From positions 310,001 through 374,000 of the forward strand of contig NZ_JAMOKG010000003.1 in assembly GCF_023656565.1 (NCBI RefSeq): a stretch of DNA of 64,000 bases. The letters run 5' to 3'. Origin of the DNA: Flavobacterium tyrosinilyticum. GTDB lineage: Bacteria > Bacteroidota > Bacteroidia > Flavobacteriales > Flavobacteriaceae. The translations under genes and the position numbers were made by a program. The notes under the pieces are model-generated. The model did no database searches, was not told where the DNA came from, and saw only the letters and a list, made by a program, of their open reading frames with translations. Within the stretch, counting starts at the first letter, position 1. Each line of letters opens with the position of its first letter. This document shows positions 8,613 through 16,002 of the stretch, one piece after another.

Positions 8613-9404
8613 TTATTCTTCGTTTGAAGGTTTTCCGATTGTTGCAAGGATTCCACCGTCAACATATAAAATGTGACCGTTTACAAAATCACTCGCTTTA
8701 GATGATAAAAATATCGCTGCTCCTGCCAAATCGCTTGGATCTCCCCATTTTGCTGCTGGTGTTCTGCTGATAATAAAATCGTTAAATGGATGTCCATCTA
8801 CACGAATTGGTTTTGTCTGTTCTGTAGCAAAATATCCAGGACCGATTCCGTTAATCTGAACATTGTATTTTGCCCATTCTGTCGCCATGTTTTTCGTCAG
8901 CATTTTCAAACCTCCTTTTGCAGCAGCATAAGCAGAAACGGTATTTCTACCCAACTCACTCATCATAGAGCAAATGTTGATGATTTTTCCTTGTCTTCTT
9001 TCAATCATTCCTTTGGCAACATGCTTAGAAACGATAAACGGACTTACAAGATCAATATCTACCACTTCTCTGAAATCTGACACTTCCATATCTAGCAACG
9101 GAATTCTTTTGATAATTCCAGCATTGTTGATTAAGATATCGATTGGTCCAACTTCACTTTCAATTTTCGCAACAGCTGCTTTAACTTCTTGTTCTTCTGT
9201 TACATTAAATTTGTAACCAACTGCATTGATGCCTTCACTTTTTAATTCTGCTACAGCATTGTCAATTTTTTCTTGAGAAGAATTTCCATTCACCACAATT
9301 GTTGCACCCGCCTGACCTAATCCTTTTGCCATTGCCATTCCCAGTCCGTGCGTACTTCCTGTGATCAAGGCAACTTTTCCTTTTATATCAAATAAATTTG
9401 TCAT
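8613..9404 (-). CDS. kduD: 2-keto-3-deoxygluconate dehydrogenase KduD (SDR family)
   Basis: A 263-residue short-chain dehydrogenase. It has the cofactor motif TGSTHGLG (residues 15-22), NNAG (93-96), Ser146, and the catalytic Tyr159/Lys163 pair in YAAAK. KduD reduces 2,5-diketo-3-deoxygluconate to KDG, the last step of unsaturated uronate use. Its start is one base from the kduI stop codon, a very tight pairing that supports KduD over the similar gluconate 5-dehydrogenases. It feeds the same KDG pool as UxaA. Confidence 0.9.
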   Translation of the reverse strand: MTNLFDIKGKVALITGSTHGLGMAMAKGLGQAGATIVVNGNSSQEKIDNAVAELKSEGINAVGYKFNVTEEQEVKAAVAKIESEVGPIDILINNAGIIKRIPLLDMEVSDFREVVDIDLVSPFIVSKHVAKGMIERRQGKIINICSMMSELGRNTVSAYAAAKGGLKMLTKNMATEWAKYNVQINGIGPGYFATEQTKPIRVDGHPFNDFIISRTPAAKWGDPSDLAGAAIFLSSKASDFVNGHILYVDGGILATIGKPSNEE

Positions 9405-9405
9405 C

Positions 9406-10245
9406 TTATCTTAAATCAGTGATTTTACAAACATCCATATCTCCGTAATCTAAGTTTTCACCAGCCATTCCCCAGATAAATGTGTAATTGCTAGTTCCAG
9501 AACCTGAGTGAATAGACCAAGGCGGAGAAATTACTGCCTGATGATTGTTCATCCAGATATGTCTTGTTTCCTGCGGCTGTCCCATAAAGTGACAAACTGC
9601 TTGATTTTCTGGAATATCCAAATAGAAATAAACCTCCATTCTACGATCGTGGACGTGCGCTGGCATTGTATTCCAAACACTTCCTGGTTTTAATTCTGTC
9701 ATACCCATTTGCAATTGGCAAGTGGTTACCACGCTTCCAATAATCATTTGGTTTACCGTACGGTGATTTGCCGTTTCCATTGTTCCTAATTGCAGTTTAT
9801 TAGCTTCAGCTAAACTTACTTTCTTAGTAGGATAAGTGGTATGCGCTGGTGCAGAGTTTAAATAGAATTTAGCAGGATTGTTTTTGTCGTCACTTTTAAA
9901 AACCACTTCTTTATTTCCAGCTCCGATGTACAAAGCATCTTTAAAACCTAACTCATACGTTGTTCCTTCTACCACAACCGAACCGCTTCCTCCAACATTG
10001 ATGATTCCTAATTCTCTTCTTTCTAAAAAATAAGGAGCTTTAAGTGGATCAATAGTTTCTAGAGCTAAATCGCCTTTTACAGGAACTGCAGAACCTGCAA
10101 TGTATCTGTCGTAGTGTGAATAAACCAATACTACTTCATCTTCCTGCATTAAGTCATCAATTAAGAATTCTTCTCTCAATTGCTGTGTATCATACTTTTT
10201 AACAGCTTCAGGGCTTGACGCGTATCTTGAACTATATTTTGTCAT
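9406..10245 (-). CDS. kduI: 5-keto-4-deoxyuronate isomerase KduI
   Basis: A 279-residue cupin-fold isomerase that converts 5-keto-4-deoxyuronate to 2,5-diketo-3-deoxygluconate. The zinc ligands of the family can be placed at His197, His199, Glu204 (in PAHVHDRRMEVYFY) and His246 (in PPWSIHSGSG), spaced as in the E. coli enzyme. Length equals that of the family (about 278). A palindromic operator-like site lies 14 bases before its start, so kduI may head its own transcript as well as following exuT by 98 bases. Its presence implies that pectate lyase products are used. Confidence 0.95.
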   Translation of the reverse strand: MTKYSSRYASSPEAVKKYDTQQLREEFLIDDLMQEDEVVLVYSHYDRYIAGSAVPVKGDLALETIDPLKAPYFLERRELGIINVGGSGSVVVEGTTYELGFKDALYIGAGNKEVVFKSDDKNNPAKFYLNSAPAHTTYPTKKVSLAEANKLQLGTMETANHRTVNQMIIGSVVTTCQLQMGMTELKPGSVWNTMPAHVHDRRMEVYFYLDIPENQAVCHFMGQPQETRHIWMNNHQAVISPPWSIHSGSGTSNYTFIWGMAGENLDYGDMDVCKITDLR

Positions 10246-10258
10246 AATTTTAATTTAA

Positions 10259-10272
10259 TGTAATCGATTGCA
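10259..10272. promoter_or_regulatory. Putative LacI-family operator before kduI
   Basis: TGTAATCGATTGCA matches 13 of 14 positions of the perfect palindrome at 445-458. It lies 14 bases upstream of the kduI start codon and extends with CACAAA exactly as the site before exuT does. Confidence 0.7.
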
Positions 10273-10343
10273 CAAAATTATATTTTTATATTTAAATAGC
10301 ATAATTGAAACGAAAAAAATATTTCAAATCTATTCATTTTTCT

Positions 10344-11813
10344 TTATAAATCAGTGATTGGGCTATATTTAGGAACCAATGATTTCATTACAATCCAACC
10401 AGTTAGGTAGCAAACAGCACAAATGGAGAAAATAATAAAATATCCAGCCTCAATTCCTTTGAATCCCATAAAGACCATATTGGTATCTTTTGCATAATCA
10501 AACAATACTCCAGATCCTTTATTAATCAATGTTGAACCCACACCACCTGCTAAACCTCCAATTCCGGTTATGGTTGCAATGGCTTTTTTTGGAAACATAT
10601 CTCCTACTGTTGTAAAAATATTTGCCGACCAAGATTGGTGTGCTGCACCTGCAATTCCGATTATAATTACCGGAACCCAGTAACTGATATATCCTAAAGG
10701 CTGTGCGATTAAAGCCAACAATGGGAAAAATGCAAAAATTAACATCGCTCTCATTCTTCCTTCGTACGGATTCATTCCTTTTTTCTCTACGAAATAAGTT
10801 GGAAGCCATCCTCCAATAATTGACAATAATGTGATCATATATAGCACAAATAAAGGAAGTGCAGCTTCTGTAGAATCCATTCCGTAAACAGAACTCAAAT
10901 AAGCAGGAGTCCAGAATAAAAAGAACCACCAAACCCCATCGGTCATGAATTTACCAAATGCAAAAGCCCACGTTTGTTTGTATTTAAAACATTCCATTAA
11001 AGAAACTTTTGAAGTCGTTTCTGGAACATAACCAACTAATTTACTGTCGGCAATATCATCTTGCTGAATATAAGCTAATTCTTCTGCCGTAACTTTAGCA
11101 TGTTTCTCTGGTTTATCATACATAAACATCCAGAATCCCATCCAGACAAATCCTAAAGCTCCGATGATAATGAAAGACATTTCCCAACCGAAAGATTTTG
11201 CAATAAACGGAATGGTAATTGGCGCCGCTAAAGCTCCAACTGTTGCTCCCGCATTGAAAATACTAGTTGCAAAAGCTCTGTCTTTTTTAGGAAAATATTC
11301 TGCTGTCGTTTTAATTGCCGCCGGAAAGTTTCCTGCTTCTCCAACTGCTAAAACGAAACGAGCAAAAATAAATAAAGCCACACTTACATTGATTACCAAT
11401 GCTGTATCGCTTATTGTGCTGATTATTTCTTTTGAACCGTGAAACCCTACAAACCATTCTCCTGTAATAATTCCTGAAGTCGCGATACCGCAGAAAGCAT
11501 GAAGACAAGCTCCTACAGACCAAATTCCGATTGCCCAAAGAAATCCTTTTTTAGTATCTAACCAATCTACAAATCTACCTGCAAACAATAATGACACCGC
11601 GTAAAAAATAGAAAATAAAGCGGTAATATTTCCGTAGTCGTTATTGGTCCAGTGAAATTCTGGCGCAATAAAATCACTCCAGGTTAAGGAAAGCACTTGT
11701 CTATCCAAGTAATTGATTGTAGTTGCAAAAAATAACAATGCACAAATACTCCAACGGTATTTTCCTGTGGTTTTTACACTCTGATTTACTGCAACAGTTT
11801 CGGTTTGATTCAT
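10344..11813 (-). CDS. exuT: Hexuronate MFS transporter (ExuT family)
   Basis: A 489-residue major facilitator protein with about 12 hydrophobic segments. The ACS-family hexuronate signature is seen as TTINYLDRQVLSL early and ARFVLAVGEAGNFPAAIKT in the fifth segment region, followed by AEYFPKKDRAFATSIFNAG. It imports galacturonate or glucuronate, probably with protons, across the inner membrane. It is the first gene of the minus-strand cluster with an operator palindrome 110 bases upstream. There is an extra stretch of about 25 residues between TM3 and TM4 (SGIITGEWFVGFHGSKEI) compared with short members. Unsaturated uronates may also be substrates. Confidence 0.9.
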   Translation of the reverse strand: MNQTETVAVNQSVKTTGKYRWSICALLFFATTINYLDRQVLSLTWSDFIAPEFHWTNNDYGNITALFSIFYAVSLLFAGRFVDWLDTKKGFLWAIGIWSVGACLHAFCGIATSGIITGEWFVGFHGSKEIISTISDTALVINVSVALFIFARFVLAVGEAGNFPAAIKTTAEYFPKKDRAFATSIFNAGATVGALAAPITIPFIAKSFGWEMSFIIIGALGFVWMGFWMFMYDKPEKHAKVTAEELAYIQQDDIADSKLVGYVPETTSKVSLMECFKYKQTWAFAFGKFMTDGVWWFFLFWTPAYLSSVYGMDSTEAALPLFVLYMITLLSIIGGWLPTYFVEKKGMNPYEGRMRAMLIFAFFPLLALIAQPLGYISYWVPVIIIGIAGAAHQSWSANIFTTVGDMFPKKAIATITGIGGLAGGVGSTLINKGSGVLFDYAKDTNMVFMGFKGIEAGYFIIFSICAVCYLTGWIVMKSLVPKYSPITDL

Positions 11814-12222
11814 AGTAAGTGGGTATTATAGTTTTTGTAATTTTTGGTCATCTTAAAAGACTATATTTACTGCTTTCTAAAAATATTAAAATCAATAAAT
11901 TAACACCTTCAAAGAAAAATAATGTAATCGATTGCACAAATATAGTTTTTAATCTGTACAATCCAAATAATATTGTATAAAAAATTATTTTAGCTCCTTA
12001 AATAAATACATTACATAAAAAAAAGAATACAAAATTACACATTAAACAATATATTTGTTAAAAGCCAACAGGTGAAATTCATACTTTTTAAGGGGTAAAA
12101 TTGTCCTGAAATTCACAATTAAAAAAAGAATTTTTCATCAATTTTCGATAATCTAGGCCATCGGTTGTATTTTTTGAAGCAAAAAACGTATAGTATTACA
12201 AACCAAATAATTATAAATTAAA
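11814..12222. other. Divergent intergenic region between exuT and the esterase gene
   Basis: The 409 bases contain the operator at 11923-11936 and AT-rich sequence. On the minus strand a TTTG followed about 21 bases later by TAATATTT is a weak promoter candidate for exuT. The half nearest the esterase gene has a TGAAATTCA word twice (near 12073 and 12110), of unknown meaning. No gene is seen. Confidence 0.5.
11923..11936. promoter_or_regulatory. Putative LacI-family operator before exuT
   Basis: TGTAATCGATTGCA is identical to the site before kduI, including the following CA CAAA bases, and one mismatch from the palindrome at 445-458. Confidence 0.7.
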
Positions 12223-13161
12223 TTGAAAACTACAAGAACACAATTTTCAAGAGGAATCACGTTGAGTTTTCTTCTTTTTTCAGGGCTATTTTCTATGAGC
12301 GCACAAAATCAAGTAATCCCGTTATGGAATAAAATTCCAGATGAAGTTAAAGCAGCCAATTACAAAGAAAAACCAGAACTAAAAGACGGAAAAATACAAA
12401 GTACAAGTCAGGTCTCTGTTCCTACTTTGAGTATTTTTATTCCTAAAGAAACCAAACCAAATCAGACTGCTGTTGTAATTTGTCCGGGTGGCGGTTACAC
12501 GCATTTGGCTTTTGATAAAGAAGGCACAAAAGTCGCTGAATGGTTTAATAGCTTAGGGATTACGGCATTTGTTTTAAAATATAGAATGCCGACTGATTTA
12601 ACGATGAAGAACAAAAACGTTGGACCATTGCAAGATGCTCAGGAAGCTATTCGTTACGTAAGACAAAATGCAGCAAAATGGAATATTGATCCTAATAAGG
12701 TTGGAATTTTAGGTTTTTCTGCTGGAGGACATTTGGCTTCAACGGCATCCACTCATTATGATGATAAAGTTTATGAATCTGCTTATAAAGTAAGCGCACG
12801 TCCTGATTTTTCGCTGCTAATTTATCCTGTGATTTCTATGGAAAACGAAATTACGCACAAAGGTTCTCAAACCAATCTGCTTGGAGAAAATCCGTCAAAA
12901 GAATTAATAGATTCTTTTTCTAACGAAAAGAAAGTGACCTCTCAAACGCCTCCTACTTTCTTGATTCATGCTACAGATGATACGGTTGTTATACCCGAAA
13001 ACAGTATTAATTACTATTTGGCTTTAAAGAAAAATGGAGTCTCAGCAGAGTTGCACATCTATGAAAAAGGCGGTCACGGATTTGGATTAGGAATAAGCGA
13101 CACAAACAAATTCTGGACTAGAGATTGTGCTGAATGGCTCAAGGCAAACGGATATAATTAA
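12223..13161 (+). CDS. Secreted alpha/beta hydrolase, acetylesterase-like (BD-FAE family type)
   Basis: A 312-residue protein with a signal peptide (hydrophobic TLSFLLFSGLFSMSAQ, cleavage likely after Ala27). The oxyanion loop is CPGGGY (88-93), the nucleophile elbow GFSAGG has Ser166, the Asp is in HATDDTVV and the His is in KGGHGFG. This is the arrangement of secreted sugar-acetyl esterases near polysaccharide loci. In this context it may deacetylate pectin, but that is inference. The frame opens with TTG, not ATG, and the signal peptide needs this start; the first ATG is inside the signal peptide. It is divergent from exuT. Confidence 0.8.
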   Translation: MKTTRTQFSRGITLSFLLFSGLFSMSAQNQVIPLWNKIPDEVKAANYKEKPELKDGKIQSTSQVSVPTLSIFIPKETKPNQTAVVICPGGGYTHLAFDKEGTKVAEWFNSLGITAFVLKYRMPTDLTMKNKNVGPLQDAQEAIRYVRQNAAKWNIDPNKVGILGFSAGGHLASTASTHYDDKVYESAYKVSARPDFSLLIYPVISMENEITHKGSQTNLLGENPSKELIDSFSNEKKVTSQTPPTFLIHATDDTVVIPENSINYYLALKKNGVSAELHIYEKGGHGFGLGISDTNKFWTRDCAEWLKANGYN

Positions 13162-13169
13162 AAAACAGA

Positions 13170-13201
13170 AAGGCAAAACTTTTACAAGTTTTGCCTTTTA
13201 T
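13170..13201 (+). terminator. Terminator after the esterase gene
   Basis: An 11-bp stem AAGGCAAAACT/AGTTTTGCCTT with a short loop is followed by T-rich sequence, a few bases after the stop codon. Confidence 0.75.
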
Positions 13202-13249
13202 CAAAAAAAAAAAAACAAAAAAGGAATTATAAAAACCAATTTAATATGT

Positions 13250-14671
13250 CTAAGCAGTAATTTCTTGTTCTGCTGTATTTTTCAATTTAGGAGCGGGAAT
13301 TGCTTTGCTTGCCACTTTTGGTTTTGCAGCAGGTTTCTTTTTACCAAATTTCTGTTTTCCCCACCAGATAATAAATCCTGTAATGGGTAAACTGGCAGAA
13401 ATTAAACTCGCCAAAAATGCAATAATTTTACCCGTAAGTCCAAGAACGCTTCCTACGTGAATGTCGTAATTCATACGTCGGATTTTGTCCGGAATATTAG
13501 CTTCGATATACTTTCCTGAAAAAGGAGTTTTAATCGAAATTTCCTTCAAGCTTTGCTGATCAAAACTATAACGATCCATGTTATAAAAAGTGTTTTTTTG
13601 CTTGTAAACAAAAGCACCAATCGGGTCCGCAGGTTTTCCTGGAATACTAATCATGATTCCGGCTGCCTGAGGATTTTCTTTTCTTAAACTCAATAAAACT
13701 TTATCCGCTGTTGTGATATTAAACTCTTTTACATTGGTTGTATCAGATTTTGGAGATTCGCGGTTTTCAACCAATGGTTTCCCTCCCGAAGTTACCCAAT
13801 ACAAAGATTTACTCCACCATCCAAAACTCCATACCAAGCCTGTTACGGCAATAAAAAACAGGAAAATACAGCTGTAAAAACCAAATACATTATGCATGTC
13901 ATAATTAACACGTTTAAAACTGGCATCCCATTTAATTTTAAAACTTTTATCTATAATGGATTTGATCCATTTGGTTGGCCACCATAAAACGATGCCCGAA
14001 ATTAATAATACAACGAAAATTAAAACTGCAACTCCAACGATTGGTCTTCCAATATCATAAGGAAGCCACAATGCACGATGTCCGTTTAAGATCCATCTGA
14101 AAAAATCTGGTGAGTCTCCTCTAGAAAAAGTCTTAACATTTAACACTTCACCCGTATACGGATTCATGTAAACGCTTATAAAAGTTCCTTGTCTCCTTCC
14201 TCCTTTACCCTTCTTTTCCTTTCCTTTTCCTTTTTCGCTAGGTTTTCCTTGAGGTTTCAGTTCCGATTTTGCCTTTTCGTTATTTTGGGCTAGCTCTTTT
14301 TTTCTTTCTCCTCTTTTTTGTTCTCCTTTTTCACCTTCTTCTTTTTTCTCAACAAAATAACCTACAATCGCAGCTTCATCTTTTGCACCAAAAGTTACAC
14401 TGGTAGCTTTTTTATCTTTCATTTTTTTATCGGCAATCGAAACCAATTGCGATGGCAGTAAAAATGCTTCTTTCTGAGGTTTTACAAAACGCCAGTCTTC
14501 AATAAAATCTTTGATTTCATTTTCGAAAACATAAATACAGCCCGTAAGACTGACAATAACTACAATAATTCCAGATGCCAAACCGAGCCACAAATGCAGC
14601 CAAGCCATGATGCGCTTAAAAAGCGACTTTTTACTTTTTTTCTTATTATTTGGTTTTGAAGAAGAAAACAT
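13250..14671 (-). CDS. PepSY-associated transmembrane protein (iron-uptake type)
   Basis: A 473-residue inner-membrane protein. The first transmembrane segment (LHLWLGLASGIIVVIVSLTG) carries the HxWxG pattern of the PepSY_TM family, and further segments lie near residues 215-235, 275-295 and 420-445. PepSY_TM proteins accompany TonB-dependent siderophore receptors and are thought to reduce or release iron in the periplasm. Between about residues 110 and 165 there is a Lys/Glu/Gly-rich insert (GKGKEKKGKGGRRQG) in the periplasmic part, which looks like an expanded low-complexity linker. It follows the DUF4374 gene by 74 bases in the same orientation. Confidence 0.88.
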   Translation of the reverse strand: MFSSSKPNNKKKSKKSLFKRIMAWLHLWLGLASGIIVVIVSLTGCIYVFENEIKDFIEDWRFVKPQKEAFLLPSQLVSIADKKMKDKKATSVTFGAKDEAAIVGYFVEKKEEGEKGEQKRGERKKELAQNNEKAKSELKPQGKPSEKGKGKEKKGKGGRRQGTFISVYMNPYTGEVLNVKTFSRGDSPDFFRWILNGHRALWLPYDIGRPIVGVAVLIFVVLLISGIVLWWPTKWIKSIIDKSFKIKWDASFKRVNYDMHNVFGFYSCIFLFFIAVTGLVWSFGWWSKSLYWVTSGGKPLVENRESPKSDTTNVKEFNITTADKVLLSLRKENPQAAGIMISIPGKPADPIGAFVYKQKNTFYNMDRYSFDQQSLKEISIKTPFSGKYIEANIPDKIRRMNYDIHVGSVLGLTGKIIAFLASLISASLPITGFIIWWGKQKFGKKKPAAKPKVASKAIPAPKLKNTAEQEITA

Positions 14672-14745
14672 AATTGGATAGATAAATAGGATAAATAAAA
14701 AAACCGCAAGTCCCCATAAAATAAGGACTTACGGCAAAAAAAATA

Positions 14746-15978
14746 TTAGTATTTTAATTTTTGGATTGCAGTAATTTGTCCGCCTTCCACTTTCATACCT
14801 TTTGTTGCAACAGCAGTTGTACCGTTGATTGAGTAAATCCAGTTTCCGTCAGGAGTATTAATACCTACAATTGCAGAGCTTCCATCTTCTGAAGTAATAT
14901 TGTAACGGCTAGTTACAGAAGTTAATGTTTCTGGAGCACCTGTTACCCAAGTAAATGTTTGGTTGTAAACATCGGCAATTGCCATTTTAACTGCACCGTT
15001 GTTTTTTCCAACATTTCCGTACATTAACAATAAGAATTTACCTTTTGAAATGTAGCTTGTAGAAGAAATTTTATATCCTCCAGATTTTTCTTGAACATTA
15101 AAGAAGTATGATTGATCAAACTCTGTAGTTCCTTTTTTGATTCTCACAACCGCAGACGGTTTTGTAGAAGTCATTACAGCATTGCTTGTAGCAATCGCTC
15201 CAGAGAAACCGTAAGCATCTCCATTTTCATCTTGGAATAATCCGTTTGTGAAATAAGCTCCCAAATAACTTGTACGGTTATCTTTGATTACTTTTTCTAA
15301 CTTCAATTCTGGGTAGTTGTAAACAGCAACCCAAGTACTATCTGGATTTGCAGTTCCGAAGTTGTCTACACCGTCTCCTTTAATACTCATATAAGGCATG
15401 TACACTTTATCTCCCACTTGAGTTGCCCAAGTAAAGAAAGCTCTTTCTCCATTTTTAGCCAATACTTTAGTGTCTTGTTGCGCTTCACCTGTAATAAGCG
15501 ATTTTGTAGCATCAATTTTGTACATAGAAGCAATAGAAGCACCACTTCTTGGAACTTTAATCGTTAAAATATCTTGGTTTACAGCAGCAAACACGTGTAC
15601 CGTTTCTGCTTGAAAATCAGATTTCTTAACTAGTTTTCCTTCAGAGTTTAGGTTATAAGTGGTAACAGCTCCAGGGTTTCCTTGTCCGTAAAGTAAACTA
15701 AAGAAATTGTTTTGTGCTGTAATGTAATAACGGTATGTTCCGTCTTGCTCCAATCCGTTTCCTGTAGTCGTGATCACTCCAGTAGATACATCGTCTGCAG
15801 TTAATAAATAATCTGCAATTCCTGCTGCTCCAGTTGTTGCAGTAATAATATATTTCGTTTTTCCTGTATCGTTTCCTCCGCCAGTTTCATCTCCTGATTT
15901 ATCAGAATCACTGCTGCAAGAAAATGCTGTAAAAGCTAAAACAGCTGATAATAAAGCTAATGTTGTACTTTTTTTCAT
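14746..15978 (-). CDS. DUF4374 family lipoprotein
   Basis: A 410-residue protein with a lipoprotein signal (LAFTAFSC, Cys21) followed by a Ser/Asp/Gly-rich linker. The body is repeat-like and beta-rich, with lines such as KYIITATTGAAGIADYLLTAD, and resembles the DUF4374 proteins that occur beside TonB-dependent siderophore receptors in Bacteroidota. Exact function is not known; a surface or periplasmic partner of the receptor is likely. It lies 24 bases after the receptor gene, so the two share a transcript. The DUF number is from recall of the family look, not from a search. Confidence 0.75.
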   Translation of the reverse strand: MKKSTTLALLSAVLAFTAFSCSSDSDKSGDETGGGNDTGKTKYIITATTGAAGIADYLLTADDVSTGVITTTGNGLEQDGTYRYYITAQNNFFSLLYGQGNPGAVTTYNLNSEGKLVKKSDFQAETVHVFAAVNQDILTIKVPRSGASIASMYKIDATKSLITGEAQQDTKVLAKNGERAFFTWATQVGDKVYMPYMSIKGDGVDNFGTANPDSTWVAVYNYPELKLEKVIKDNRTSYLGAYFTNGLFQDENGDAYGFSGAIATSNAVMTSTKPSAVVRIKKGTTEFDQSYFFNVQEKSGGYKISSTSYISKGKFLLLMYGNVGKNNGAVKMAIADVYNQTFTWVTGAPETLTSVTSRYNITSEDGSSAIVGINTPDGNWIYSINGTTAVATKGMKVEGGQITAIQKLKY

Positions 15979-16002
15979 TGTATTATGGTGTTTGTATTAA
16001 AT

